Assembly (NCBI GenBank): GCA_977017575.1
Contig: CDRNVI010000079.1
Span: 43,746 to 107,745, forward strand
Length of the DNA: 64,000 nt
Origin: Paramoeba atlantica
Taxonomy: Eukaryota; Discosea
Direction of reading: 5' to 3'
The position numbers and the translations under genes were made by a program. Position 1 is the first letter of the stretch, and every line of letters starts with the position of its first letter. Under the pieces are notes generated by a model. The model was not told the origin of the DNA and made no database searches. It saw only the letters and a program-made list of their open reading frames with translations. This document shows positions 50,375 to 60,171 of this stretch, piece by piece.

Positions 50375-50901
50375 GCCATCATTTCATCACGGCGATGCAT
50401 GAAACTAGGTATGTCAGATTGGGCTAAGCATTCGCTGCCATGAATCCGACCCTCGAAAGGTCCACTCCAGGCCAAAGGGCAACCGTCCATCATGAGAAGA
50501 ACTTGAAATGCCCAATACTTCGCGGCCTTTTTCGCGTTATATAATTCACTGGGCCCACGGCTGTACATGGGGACGCCGTCGAGTATACTTAACACCATGC
50601 AAAATGCTTTTTCTCGGATAGAAAATCTTCTCTCTGTGTCGGCCAGATTGCCAGCCTCATCAGAAAGCTTCAAGGCCGGCTGAATAAATTTTTTCCATAT
50701 ATGGGGTGCTGAATAATGGCCCCCCACATAAGGAATGAGAACAGCCGCTGCTTGTTCATGGGTCAGATTCAAATGAAGCATTGCCAGAGCGCAGAACACG
50801 TCAAGCGTGGGGCTTTTTAAAGATATGCTCAGCTCTACAACCACATCAGAACAATACCCGGTAAAAGCGTGTGAAACGTCTTTCCAGGGAAGAAGTATCA
50901 T
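50375..50901 (-). pseudogene. PIF/Harbinger transposase, N-terminal half
   Basis: The frame contains a helical N-terminal region, REKAFCMVLSILDGVPMY (first Asp of the Harbinger core), AFQVLLMMDGCPLAWSGPF, and GRIHGSECLAQSD, where the second Asp motif V-H-D of the intact copy at 53 kb reads H-G. It stops at the TA junction 50373 after RRDEMMA. The C-terminal half is at 41627-42227. The H-G reading suggests inactivity even before interruption. Confidence 0.75.
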
Positions 50902-51103
50902 ATCGAGAAGTTGAAAATGAGAAAAGTATCTCTGTTGTCATTCAAAAGTTTAGTGATTTTTGCTCAATATTTTCTGCTTTACTGACAGTAACTAGCGTTT
51001 CATATTCTGTACTTTGGCTTCAATATTCTTACTACTTCAGACTTCCAAATCCAAACTTACTACTTCATCCAAATTTTCTTTATTGAATAAATAAACAATC
51101 GGG

Positions 51104-52072
51104 TTATCGTAAACCCGACTGATCATACAACTTACTCTTTCCTGTCGTCTTGGTTTTAGACTCTTCGCTTTCTGCGATCCGGGATTTCGCAATTACTGCT
51201 TGTTTCAGTAATGCGATCTGGGCTCTCATGTCGTCTGTCTCGCGACGATGAGAAAGTTGAGCCTCAGTTAATCTTTCAACCTTGGCTTCAAGACCGCTAG
51301 TCACCGCTTGCAACTTTTCTACTTCAGCGAGCGCCTTTGCTGCCTCGGTCTGACTTACAGAAACCGCGCCGCGTAGAAGTCGATTTTGTTCTCGATGTCT
51401 TTTCGACGCCGCAACGGTCTCTCCACGAAACCCTCGCCAAAGAGTTCGGAACCATTCTGCAATGGTCTCTTGGCCTTTGCTGGATGGCTCATACAACCCT
51501 GGGTAGGCTTTCGCCAGGAAGGCACCTAGGTTTTGCGAGAGTACATCTGTGGGGAGCTCGATGGAGGGGAGTGACCATTGACCCCCGTGTTGCCACCGCC
51601 AATAACTTGGCATCTCTTCCTCTCGAACACCATTTAGCACGTTGCATTTGGCGTCGGAAAAGAACAACAAGCCTACCTGGCGATATTTTGCAATGAGGAT
51701 GATACCCTCGAGAAGGATTTCTTCGTCCAGTGTAACACCACACAAAGTGTTGTGAATACTGGGAACTGAAGAAGTGGTGAGCTGATGATGACGGTTGTTT
51801 AACCATGTCACGGCCCTCGAAATAATATCGTCCTCGAGACGATCCATGATTTCTTGAGGAGGAAGTCTGTCAGGGGCAAATTGGGCGCTGTTTCGTTCCT
51901 CCTGAGTCATCTTGAGATACTCCAAACCTCTCTCCGCTCTTTTCAAAGGAATGTGGAGTACCTTCTTTAAGGTGTGTTGCACCCAATTTCTTAATCGATC
52001 AAATTTTTCCGAGTCTGCATGTCCGTAGGAACACGCCTCTACCTCACTATCCTTGGGGGGCAAATCGTCCAT
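51104..52072 (-). CDS. Unknown acidic/coiled-coil protein, possible Harbinger accessory ORF
   Basis: The ORF is 322 residues from the ATG at 52072 (MDDLPPKDSEVEAC). The longer frame to 52261 adds an A/T-driven hydrophobic stretch (FFMYFSSFIFSQY) that looks like non-coding sequence. The C-terminus (about 230-310) is a heptad-like helix (AAKALAEVEKLQAVTSGLEA, then AKVERLTEAQ) and ends basic. The middle has Trp-rich ESYWRWQHGGQWSLP-like sequence. PIF/Harbinger elements often carry a second Myb-like ORF. No Myb motif is visible here, but it is co-oriented with and 0.7 kb downstream of the intact transposase, so an accessory role is a guess. Confidence 0.6.
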   Translation of the reverse strand: MDDLPPKDSEVEACSYGHADSEKFDRLRNWVQHTLKKVLHIPLKRAERGLEYLKMTQEERNSAQFAPDRLPPQEIMDRLEDDIISRAVTWLNNRHHQLTTSSVPSIHNTLCGVTLDEEILLEGIILIAKYRQVGLLFFSDAKCNVLNGVREEEMPSYWRWQHGGQWSLPSIELPTDVLSQNLGAFLAKAYPGLYEPSSKGQETIAEWFRTLWRGFRGETVAASKRHREQNRLLRGAVSVSQTEAAKALAEVEKLQAVTSGLEAKVERLTEAQLSHRRETDDMRAQIALLKQAVIAKSRIAESEESKTKTTGKSKLYDQSGLR

Positions 52073-52317
52073 ACGGAATATGTTCGAAAAAAGTATCGTT
52101 ATAAAACGGGATTCTAAAAAAGATAAAAGAGATGATAAAATATGAAATGTACCAATATAAATTATATACGTCCCTATAAAAAATATATGAGAAATTATGA
52201 GTTTGCCAATATGTAGGTATTGAGAAAAAATAAAAGAGGAAAAATACATAAAAAAATTCACCCCTCCCCTAACTCAGCCGCACCCGGACGCACCCAGACG
52301 CACCCACCTGTTTCAAC

Positions 52318-52392
52318 CCTCTGAGTAGTCCAGTTGGTAAAGGGGTTCCATTTTGACGCTGGATGTCCGCGGTTCGATTCCCGGCATCGACA
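52318..52392 (+). pseudogene. tRNA-Gln-like relic
   Basis: TAGTCCAGTTGGTAAAGG (D-arm-like), TCCATTTTGACGCTGGA (anticodon arm, TTG) and GCGGTTCGATTCCCGGC (T-arm with mismatches) are in the right order, but the 5' acceptor strand does not pair with CATCGAC. A decayed tRNA gene or tRNA-derived SINE head. Confidence 0.4.
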
Positions 52393-52534
52393 TTTTTAAA
52401 CAAAAAAACTTATATGCTCAAAATCGCGAAAAAAACAAATTCGGAACGATTTTTTTTTCAGATTTTTTTTCTTGAAAAAAGTGGCCAGCTGGCCACCAAA
52501 AACACGGTTTGCATTTTGTATATATGAGGGGCTG

Positions 52535-52610
52535 CGGGTGACGCTAACCGCGGTCTCGCACGGTCTCGGCGCGGTCTCGCCTGGTCTCGGCGCGGTCTCG
52601 CGCGGTCTCA
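52535..52610. repeat. Tandem CGGTCTCG repeat
   Basis: Six copies of GGTCTCG(C/G) every 10-11 bp, beside GTGGCCAGCTGGCCACC at 52480. Confidence 0.8.
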
Positions 52611-52784
52611 TATTTGTAAAAGGGTATAATGATATTTTAGGGATTGTCAAATAGTTTTCGTTTATAGTATACGTCTAAGCAATTTCAATCGCAATTTCGT
52701 CTACGCAATTTCAATAGGAATAAATAGAGCGAGGTTGAACACAGACCAAGACTGATATTAAAAGATCAATAAAACTAAACCAAT

Positions 52785-53792
52785 TTACTTCTTTCGCTTC
52801 CGCGGTTTTCTAGGTTCGTAGGGCACATAATTTATGTGTTCCTTGAGCAAGTCGCGACTTACACCAGTTTTCTCGACAACTTCGCATCCCTCACTGCACC
52901 AACATTTATTCAAATGGTCAATCTTTCGGAGAGACGCATTCACCCCAGTATCAAAGTCGTACTGCGGCTCTCCGGCCAACAGTCCGTACGCCAACACAGA
53001 TACTATCTGAACAGCATCTTTGATCCAGGAAAGATCATGATCTGTTGCCCAGAAAAAACGAAACTTGTCCACATGGGCAAAGAAACGCTCTACACGAGAG
53101 CGCACTAATGCGAGCCTCTCGTTGACGCGTAATTGATCGTCCTCAAGCATTCCCTTGTTTGGAGTTTTGTATGGGACCAAACAATGATAACAACCAACAT
53201 ACCCCAGGTCGGCCAGAAAGATTTCATCTTTGTGATGCTCAAAGAGGTATGTTCCATGAGTCATCGTGTCTTGATAAATCCTTGCATCGTGCACACTTCC
53301 AACTACGGGTCCACGAAAAAAGATAGGAACTCCGGCCAGTGTGAGCCAAAATTCAATTTTAAAACAGTGTTCTCCGTGCTTCCCAGAGTAAGTCGAATCC
53401 TTCCGTTTAACAGTCTGACTACGGGGATCAAATTTCATATGAGGTTTTTTTGCTCGACAAGGGATGGTGGTAACGTCTAGCATACACGTCACTTCGCTAA
53501 GCCACGGGACACCATGACGAAATCTCAGCGAAGGATTCATCAACGAGGGTGAACGACACAGGTCCGCGATGCGATGAAAATTCTCGCGCAGGTTTCGTAC
53601 GGAAACTGGGAGATCCTCTGGCCCCGTCCATATGACTTGCAAATCACTCAATTGTTCCCAAGAACAATTCAGTGCACATAAGCAAAGGGAAGACTTCAAC
53701 CTCCTTAGATCAGTGCTTGTTACGTTAGTTCCATGCACCGCTTGCAGTTCCGCGTAAAATTGCGCAAGCTGTTCTCGGGTCACGCCATACAT
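52785..53792 (-). CDS. PIF/Harbinger transposase, intact
   Basis: A 335-residue ORF from ATG 53792. After an N-terminal helical region comes EVTCMLDVTTIPC (first Asp), HCFKIEFWLTLAGVPIFFRG, VGSVHDARIYQD (second Asp), DEIFLADLGYVGCYH, and LVRSRVERFFAHVDKFRFF (catalytic Glu), then ATDHDLSWIKDAVQIVSVLAYG. This is the DDE_Tnp_4/Harbinger arrangement with all acidic residues present. The C-terminus is very basic (EPRKPRKRKK). It is related to the split copy at 41.6/50.9 kb. Harbinger elements normally make 3-bp duplications; I could not define this copy's ends. Confidence 0.87.
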   Translation of the reverse strand: MYGVTREQLAQFYAELQAVHGTNVTSTDLRRLKSSLCLCALNCSWEQLSDLQVIWTGPEDLPVSVRNLRENFHRIADLCRSPSLMNPSLRFRHGVPWLSEVTCMLDVTTIPCRAKKPHMKFDPRSQTVKRKDSTYSGKHGEHCFKIEFWLTLAGVPIFFRGPVVGSVHDARIYQDTMTHGTYLFEHHKDEIFLADLGYVGCYHCLVPYKTPNKGMLEDDQLRVNERLALVRSRVERFFAHVDKFRFFWATDHDLSWIKDAVQIVSVLAYGLLAGEPQYDFDTGVNASLRKIDHLNKCWCSEGCEVVEKTGVSRDLLKEHINYVPYEPRKPRKRKK

Positions 53793-54109
53793 GAATGCCT
53801 CTATGACAGTACTAGCTATGAAATTGAATTATGTTATGCTAAAGTATGTTATGTTATGTTATGGGCTAGAGGGTAAAAACACGACTTGCAGATTAGGTAA
53901 AATGGGATTTGAGGTGAACAATAAACATCCGCTTTGACACACTTAAAACCATCACGAATAATAAGCAGAACTTAAAATATTATCTTCTCTCTTTCTCCTT
54001 CAACTTTTCCTCAACGCGTCCTTTTTAGTTCAGCCGCGGGAACGAGACTACACGGTCTGATGTTCTTATTTCCTTCGCCGTATATAGAGAGAAAAATAAT
54101 GTGCAGGTC

Positions 54110-54665
54110 CGAGTGGTACAGTGTGTAGCTACAGTGGCCCTTGAGAGAGTGAGAGCAGTGCCACGTGAGGCAGTGATTGCACAGTGATGCAGTGCAGCTG
54201 CAGTGGCACGTGCCAGAGTAAGTGCACTGCCATGTGAGGCAGTGACTGCAGTGATGCAGTGTAGCTGCAGTGGCACGTGAGAGAGTAAGTGCACTGCCAC
54301 GTGAGGCAGTGACTGCAGTGATGCAGTGTAGCTGCAGTGGTACGTGAGAGAATAAGTGCACTGCCATGTGAGGCAGTGATGCAGTGCAGCTGCAGTGGCA
54401 CGTGCGAGAGTAAGATTACTGCCACGTGAGGCAGTGAATGCAGTGTAGATACAGTGGAATGTGAGAGAGTCAGTGACTGCAGTGTAGCTACAGTGGCACG
54501 TGAGAGAGTAAGATTACTGCCACGTGAGGCAGTGACTGCAGAGATGCAGTGCAGCTGCAGTAGCACGTGAGAGAGTGAGAGTACTGCCACGTGAGGCAGT
54601 GACTGCAGTGTAGCTGCAGTAGCACGTGAGAGAGTGAGAGTACTGCCACGTGAGGCAGTGACTCA
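54110..54665. repeat. Tandem array with CACGTG, about 60-67 bp units
   Basis: Eight or nine units, each with TGCCACGTGAGGCAGTGA, ATGCAGTGTAGCTGCAGTGG and ACGTGAGAGAGT. Every unit carries one or two CACGTG (E-box-like) sites. Open frames through it are a by-product of the repeat. Confidence 0.92.
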
Positions 54666-54714
54666 CGTTGAGTGAGTCCACTGAGTGAGTCCCACGGGGG
54701 TGGGAGAGTGTTGT

Positions 54715-54990
54715 GGAAGAGTGGCCAGCTGGCCATGTTGTGGAAGGGTGGCCAGCTGGCCATGTTGTGGAAGTGACCATGTTTTGGAAGTGGCCATCTT
54801 GTGGAAGTGACCATGTTTTAGAAGTGGCCAATTTGTGGAAGGGTGGCCAGCTGGCCATGTTGTGGAAGGGTGGCCAGCTGGCCATGTTGTGGAAGGGTGG
54901 CCAGCTGGCCACCAAAAACACGGTTTGTGCTTCGTCGAAAAGTGGCCAGCTGGCCACCAAAAACACGGTTTGCATTTTGTATATATGTAG
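54715..54990. repeat. Tandem GGCCAGCTGGCC array, 27-bp unit
   Basis: Units GTGGCCAGCTGGCCATGTTG with TGGAAGGGT. The last ends CACCAAAAACACGGTTTGCA then TTTTGTATATATG, identical to a single unit at 52480-52527 in the same orientation. Confidence 0.92.
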
Positions 54991-55463
54991 AGAAAAAAAA
55001 CGAGCAGGGTTATACTATTCTCAGAGAGAGCTATTCTCAGAGAGAGGGTGGGACAGGAGAGACACAGAGCGTGGATGTGTAGAAAAAGAAGGGCATGGAA
55101 AGGTGGGCGGTAGAAATAAAGGAAAGAGAAAGAGAATCACTCCGGCCAGGGGCACTGCTAGCATACTTTGAAAGCTTTGTTTGATGATTTAGGCTAGTAG
55201 TGTTGGGGCTTAGCGCACCCCGCCGCCCGAGCTAAGACACTTCACTATAGTGGTACAAGTAGGAAATTGAATCATTACTGTATTAGTAATGAAAAAGCCA
55301 CTTTTGGAGGAAGACTGCCATGAAAGGAATTTGAAATTTTGTATGGTTTGACAATGTATGAAAAGTGAAGTTGGCGTTTACGAGGTTGAAGTGTGTTAAG
55401 GTACAGTAATAGAGCGGCATTTCGTGCTAGAGTAATTTCAAAACCTTTTTTTATTCCTCTAGT

Positions 55464-56480
55464 ATGCCGAAAAAGAGACATACCCACCTGTCGTCTCACG
55501 AGAGTCAAAAAATACGTTGCAATATTTGCGGATGCTTTAGTTTGCAAAGAAATATGAAGCGGCACATGCGGGAGAAGCATTGCAAAGATGGTGAGGAAAT
55601 GTATGATGTTCAGAAAGTAGAAGGAAGCGTTAACGTTGCACTTTACATGTGCGATGTTTGCAATATTGAAGAAGTGAGAAAGAACGTTCAACGGCATGAG
55701 AAAGGGGAATCTCATCAAATTAGAGCCTTCTTAGCAACGTATAACAAATCCCATAGAAAGGTGCTTTTCTTACCTAGCAGGCGAGTGTTCAGATGCTCCT
55801 GCTGCAAATATAGAGGTGCTGCTTCACTGGAAAACGTGAAACTGCATGTTTCCACCCCTGAACATAACGTAAAAATTGCCTCGTTCTCTCATGCACGCCA
55901 GAGTGAGTCAATTTACCAGAACACGCGTCCTTCCCAGGAATTTGCATTGACGGAAGAAAGTAATGCCATACAACAGAAGTGGAAACTAGCATCAATTGAA
56001 AAGGCAGAAGAATGCCCTCGATCTGCATCACTAAAATTTTTACAGGGATCACCAATGTTTCCAAAGGATTGGAAGCAGGAATTGAAGCCTGGCACGTCTG
56101 AAGAAAAAGCTGAATGTTTTCATAATTTCCAAAGGAATACAGAGCTTAAAGCTACGTCGTGTGGCGTGTGTGGGGTTATTGAACCTTCCCATGAGATTTT
56201 GGAAGGAATCCCTGTAAAAGACTGTGACATGCTTCGTGCTAGCATGGATGCAAACTTAAAAGGAAAACACACGTCTTCGATAGGTGGAAATCTGTATTGC
56301 ATAGATTCGGAGGCGGTGTTTGGTACTGAGGTGCGCTCGTGTTTTCGTTGCAGGAAAAGCGTTAGACTAGGAGGCATCCCATACTTTTCGTTTAAGAACG
56401 ACTGGGACTTTGGTCTGAATTTAAGAGATCTCCGTTTGCCAACATTGGGAGTTGAGAGAAAGATATCAAGTATTGGATAG
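55464..56480 (+). CDS. C2H2-zinc-finger / Helitron-N-terminal-like protein, probably truncated
   Basis: The 338-residue ORF has three Cys/His clusters: IRCNICGCFSLQRNMKRHMR then EKH, YMCDVCNIEEVRKNVQRHEK, and FRCSCCKYRGA then H-x5-H. The C-terminal third resembles the region preceding Helitron Rep domains: SCGVCGVIEPSHEIL, RSCFRCRKSVRLGGIPYFSF then NDWDFGLNLRDLRLPTLGVE (a C-x-x-C followed by I-P-x-x-S...L-x-x-L-x-x-x-E). The Rep and helicase parts do not follow. Instead a protease-like ORF overlaps by 29 bp in the +1 frame. So either a rearranged Helitron or a domesticated fusion. Confidence 0.6.
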   Translation: MPKKRHTHLSSHESQKIRCNICGCFSLQRNMKRHMREKHCKDGEEMYDVQKVEGSVNVALYMCDVCNIEEVRKNVQRHEKGESHQIRAFLATYNKSHRKVLFLPSRRVFRCSCCKYRGAASLENVKLHVSTPEHNVKIASFSHARQSESIYQNTRPSQEFALTEESNAIQQKWKLASIEKAEECPRSASLKFLQGSPMFPKDWKQELKPGTSEEKAECFHNFQRNTELKATSCGVCGVIEPSHEILEGIPVKDCDMLRASMDANLKGKHTSSIGGNLYCIDSEAVFGTEVRSCFRCRKSVRLGGIPYFSFKNDWDFGLNLRDLRLPTLGVERKISSIG

Positions 56481-56985
56481 TTCTGTGGCAACTACGATTT
56501 TTAAGAGATATGCCACATCAGTAGGGGATTTACCGGCAGAAATAAGAACAAGAATTTTCTTGGCTGACCGCACTGCCGTTCCATTCTTTTTCAATCAACA
56601 CTTCGCTCTATGTGTTATCGTACCGCATGAAAATAAAGAAGGCGGAAAGTTACTTTGGTTCGATTCCCTGCCTAACCACAATCCGAGGAGAAGAACTGAA
56701 GTGCTCTTAGATGTGCAAACTGTTGCGCAAAATATCTTTCACGGAGCACATGGCTGGGAGATTATACAGGGCTCAACCTTGGTGCAAGATGATGGCACCA
56801 ATGACTGTGCTTTATTCGTTTGCCGTTGGATGATTCAGTGCGCAACTCCAGGCCTCGAAACACCTCCTGAACTGTCTCGTACGGAACTTGCTCAGATCGT
56901 CAGCCGGGAATCGGTAGAAGCGGTATGGGCAAAAGAGCGAAGAACAAGAAATACAGTGGAACAAGAAATGTACAGTGGAAAATAG
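56452..56985 (+). CDS. Ulp1/C48-type cysteine protease-like domain
   Basis: The 177-residue ORF contains FFFNQHFALCVIVPHEN (catalytic His region), KLLWFDSLPNH (Asp), and GSTLVQDDGTNDCALFVCRW (Gln and nucleophile Cys: Q-D-D-G-T-N-D-C). This is the spacing and order of SUMO-specific (C48) proteases, with H-F for H-W and D-C-A for D-C-G. Such domains occur in many large DNA transposons. The start is uncertain because its frame opens inside the preceding ORF, so a frameshift fusing both is plausible. Confidence 0.65.
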   Translation: MRERYQVLDSSVATTIFKRYATSVGDLPAEIRTRIFLADRTAVPFFFNQHFALCVIVPHENKEGGKLLWFDSLPNHNPRRRTEVLLDVQTVAQNIFHGAHGWEIIQGSTLVQDDGTNDCALFVCRWMIQCATPGLETPPELSRTELAQIVSRESVEAVWAKERRTRNTVEQEMYSGK

Positions 56986-57335
56986 AAAAGAAATTAGAGT
57001 AAATTGATACGAAAATCACATTCATTTTGAATACCTTCTTCGTGAGAAGAGGGTCCTCAGGCAATTATCTCTCGCCTTGACGTGGCGTCTGAGCTTAATG
57101 CCTGTTGGCTAACCAAGCAGACATAAAGAACTGTCATCGAACGAAATGTTCCGTATGCACGACCTGGTGTAAGTGTTGGGGGAACCTCGGTTCCGTCTCA
57201 CTGAGCCAGTGAACGTGCCCATAGGTGCACTTTTGCATTATTAAAGTACAACATAAAGGGCTCAATGCTTAACATAAACAAGACAGACATAAACAAGTAG
57301 AATCGAACATAGACCTCCCAGAGGCAAAATGTTAG
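56986..57335. other. Intergenic, no supported gene
   Basis: No credible ORF. A T/C- and G-balanced stretch with a short hairpin-rich zone at 57180-57230. Confidence 0.3.
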
Positions 57336-57336
57336 C

Positions 57337-57668
57337 CGGGCGGGCCCCTCAAAAAAAAGATTTCAGAAGCTTGTTTTCTTCAAGATTACCTGCCACGAGG
57401 TAAAGCACTCCCCGCGTCAGCGGGTCTGCACCGCCTCGAAGGGCCCGCCGGGCGGGCCCTTCAAAAAAAAGATTTCAGAAGCTTGTTTCCTTCAAGATTA
57501 CCTGCCACGAGGTAAAGCACTCCCCGCGCCAGCGGGTCTGCACCGCCTCGAAGGGCCCGCCGGGCGGGCCCTTCAAAAAAAAGATTTCAGAAGCTTGTTT
57601 CCTTCAAGATTACTTGTCACGAGGTAAAGCACCACCCGCGCCAGCGGGTCTGCACCGCCTCGAACGGC
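57337..57668. repeat. Tandem repeat, about 112-bp unit, three copies
   Basis: Units begin CGGGCGGGCCC(C/T)TCAAAAAA, followed by GATTTCAGAAGCTTGTTT and GAGGTAAAGCACTCCCCGCG, with few changes between copies. Confidence 0.93.
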
Positions 57669-57674
57669 CCGCCG

Positions 57675-57886
57675 TATAACCCAGATTGAAAGGGGCGAGG
57701 GAGATACGAAGCACCAGGCGTGGCAGATTCCCACTGAAAAGAAATGGTATCTCCCCGCACGAGAAAAGCCTTTGCGCTTTCTAGCTCGGAGACAAACTTC
57801 GTGCGGGGAGATACCATTTCTTTTCAGTGGGAATCTGCCACGCCTGTTGCTTCGTATCTCCCTCGCCCCTTTCAATCTGGGTTATA
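57675..57886. mobile_element. 212-bp near-perfect palindrome with TA ends
   Basis: The left arm TATAACCCAGATTGAAAGGG and right arm CCCTTTCAATCTGGGTTATA pair for about 90 bp each around a loop of some 35 bp (GAAAAGCCTTTGCGCTTTC). The only clear differences are a few bases near AGCACCAGG/CCTGTTGCT. A MITE-like or foldback element whose arms have hardly diverged. Confidence 0.85.
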
Positions 57887-57935
57887 GTTTCTGCGAACCC
57901 TGGTTAAAACGCTTGTTTGGGTTACCCCCGAGGCC

Positions 57936-58136
57936 CCCAACATGCAGACACCCACCCCCACTCGCACATTGATAAATTTTCTTTTTTAGGCTCTTCGTTA
58001 AACGCGGTGGTTGTTTTCAACTTAGAAGTCACTCATGCTGCGCGCTTCGCGTTGAAAACTACCGCCGCGTTTAACGAAGGGCCTAAAAAAGAAAATTTAT
58101 CAATGTGCGAGTGGGGGTGGGTGTCTGCATGTTGGG
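57936..58136. mobile_element. 201-bp FB1-type hairpin with extended arms
   Basis: Arms CCCAACATGCAGACACCCAC / GTGGGTGTCTGCATGTTGGG continue through CACTCGCACATTGATAAA to the TAGGCTCTTCG hairpin core. The arms differ at few positions (for example GAAGGGCC against GAAGAGCC). The flank GTTTGGGTTACCCCCGAGGC on its left also occurs inverted at 2236-2255. Confidence 0.85.
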
Positions 58137-58137
58137 A

Positions 58138-58981
58138 TCTTCTGACGCGTCGTTACAGACCACAACAGATCAGCGTAACTATGTGGAAGGAGCACAAAAT
58201 CAAGGTATCCCGCAAAGCAATATATAACTTCTTAGAGTGAGATGAAGCAGCTGGAGGTCACTTGTCGAAACTTTTACGCCGTGGGGGTAGGCGTGGATAT
58301 AAACGTCGCCGTGGGGTCAATCGTCTTAAAATTCCTAATAGAGTGGATATTAGTGAACGACCTCAGGTTGTGAATGATCGTCAGCGTTACGGGGACTGGG
58401 AGGCAGACCTCATTGAAGGTACCAAGCAGAGCGGGTATATGCTAAGTCTTATTGAGCGGAAAAGCAGATTCGGTATATTGTTCAAATTATCTTCCAAAAA
58501 GTCAGACCACGTTGCGCAATCAATAGTGGAAGCTCTGCAGGGTTATCAGGTACTGACCATTACATACGATAATGGTACGGAGTTTGCCAAGCACGAAGTG
58601 GTGAATGGGACTTATGGCTGCGAGTCATTCTTCTGCAAGCCGTATGCCAGTTGGGAAAAGGGGGGGGTCGAAAATTTTAATGGTCGTGTGCGTGTGTTTT
58701 TCCCCAAGAAATTTCTCTTCACTGGATTGACACAAGAAGTTCGTCAAGTTGCCAAGGAGATTAACAAGCGACCCATGGAAGTGCTGGCAAATGACTCCCC
58801 CCTTGATTTAGAGAAGATGATCTTGAAAGAGTGTCCTTCCGGTCTTCGTCCACTCCTTTTGGTGGACAGCTCCTCAGAGTCTGAGGATTCTACGGAACAA
58901 TTGAACATCTCTACCCAAGTGTTGGGTCTTAGCACCGTTGAACTCGCGCAACACATCGCTACAAGTGAATTAGATTACTAA
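58138..58981 (+). pseudogene. IS30-family transposase (copy 2), N-truncated with in-frame TGA
   Basis: The same frame reads RRYRPQQISVTMWKEHKI, KVSRKAIYNFLE, TGA (58238-58240), then LSKLLRRGGRRGYKRRRGVN and the full DDE core: DWEADLIEG, TYDNGTEFAKHE, ASWEKGGVENFNG, and VRVFFPKKF. The N-terminal helix-turn-helix is missing beyond the palindrome. It is clearly homologous to copy 1 at 31.3-32.3 kb but with many substitutions, so the family has resided here for some time. Confidence 0.88.
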
Positions 58982-58984
58982 TAT

Positions 58985-59420
58985 TTAATTCAAGATTATA
59001 TGCAATATTTGCGCTCCCTTGCTAGTTTTATATTTCCAGTTATCATATAATTACTTGTAAGTACATCAGAGAATTTATATTTCCAGTTATCACATAATAT
59101 TTAATTCAAGATTATATGCAATATTTGCGCTCCCTTGCTAGTTTTATATTTCCAGTTATCGTATAATTACTTGTAAGTACATCAGAGAATTTATATTTCC
59201 AGTTATCATATAATTACTTGTAAGTACATCAGAGAATTTATATTTCCAGTTATCATATAATTACTTGTAAGTACATCAGAGAATTAAGAAAAGCACAGTT
59301 GGGATTTTATTCACTTCAAGATTATATGCAATATGTGCGCTCCCTTTCTAGTTTAATATTTCCAGTTATCATATAATTACTTGTAAGTACATTAGAGAAT
59401 TGAGAAAAGCACAGGTGGGA
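58985..59420. repeat. Tandem repeat, about 47-bp unit (ATATTTCCAGTTATCATATA)
   Basis: Six or more units with TTACTTGTAAGTACATCAGA, some preceded by CAAGATTATATGCAATATT. The TATGCAATAT core of the other arrays appears three times. It directly follows the IS30-like copy 2 and probably is its subterminal zone. Confidence 0.88.
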
Positions 59421-59491
59421 TTTTACTCCCGACAGGTAAACTAGTTCTCGTTGTCGTATGTTTCCGTCGCAGACGGGTAAACAAGATCTGG

Positions 59492-59580
59492 GTTCATTGG
59501 CCCGGCCGGCCCCTCCGTGCGTTCGGCCTCTCATATTCCCCAAAACAACTACCACCTTCCCCCCCCTATTTACCGGGGCC
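59492..59580. repeat. P2 half copy (inverted)
   Basis: GGCCCGGCCGGCCCCTCCGT through AACAACTACCACCTTCCCCC to GGGGCCTCACC, the outer half of P2. The inner palindrome is missing. Confidence 0.8.
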
Positions 59581-59756
59581 TCACCTGGAGGAAAGGTGAA
59601 TTTATTTAATTCCATTTTTTGGCAATGTTAAGAACCTAAATTTCTAGTCAACCTCAAATTTCGCGAACACCAACCAAAAATGATCATATTTTTTAAGGGG
59701 TCAAAATTTTTTTAAGGGCTCGAAAAAAATTTAAGGGCTCGATTTTTTTTTCAACT

Positions 59757-59940
59757 TTTATGCCAGATAAAGGTGCAGAATTTATGCAATATAAAGGTGC
59801 AACTTAATATGCCATATAAAGGTGCATTATACAAAATAAGGTGAATTATGCAACATAAAGGTGAATTATGCAATATAAAGGTGCAGCTTAGTATGCAATA
59901 TAAGTGGCCACTTTTTATGCCAGATAAAGGTGCGCGTGGG
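59757..59940. repeat. Short-repeat array, TATGCAATATAAAGGTG units
   Basis: Nine units of about 20 bp. The last 86 bp match 33484-33573. Confidence 0.88.
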
Positions 59941-59977
59941 AACCAATTCACAGTATTTTGTGACATGATTAGACGGC

Positions 59978-60170
59978 TATGCAATATTCCTATACTTATG
60001 CAATATTCCTATACTTATGCAATATTCCTATACTTATGCAATATTCCTATACTTGTGCAATATTCCTATACTTGTGCAATATTCCTATACTTATGCAATA
60101 TTCCTATACTTATGCAATATTCCTATACTTATGCAATATTCCTATACTTATGCAATATTCCTATACTTCC
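59978..60170. repeat. Tandem 19-mer TATGCAATATTCCTATACT, ten copies
   Basis: Units are exactly 19 bp with almost no variation (one GTGCAA variant in two units). It ends where the P2 half copy (TAAATAGGGGGGGAAGG) starts. Confidence 0.95.
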
Positions 60171-60171
60171 A

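Noticed and set aside
54011-54814. Several long minus-strand ORFs of 100-150 codons through the 54-kb arrays
   Set aside because: They are open in multiple frames because the tandem unit lacks stops, and the product is a direct translation of the repeat.
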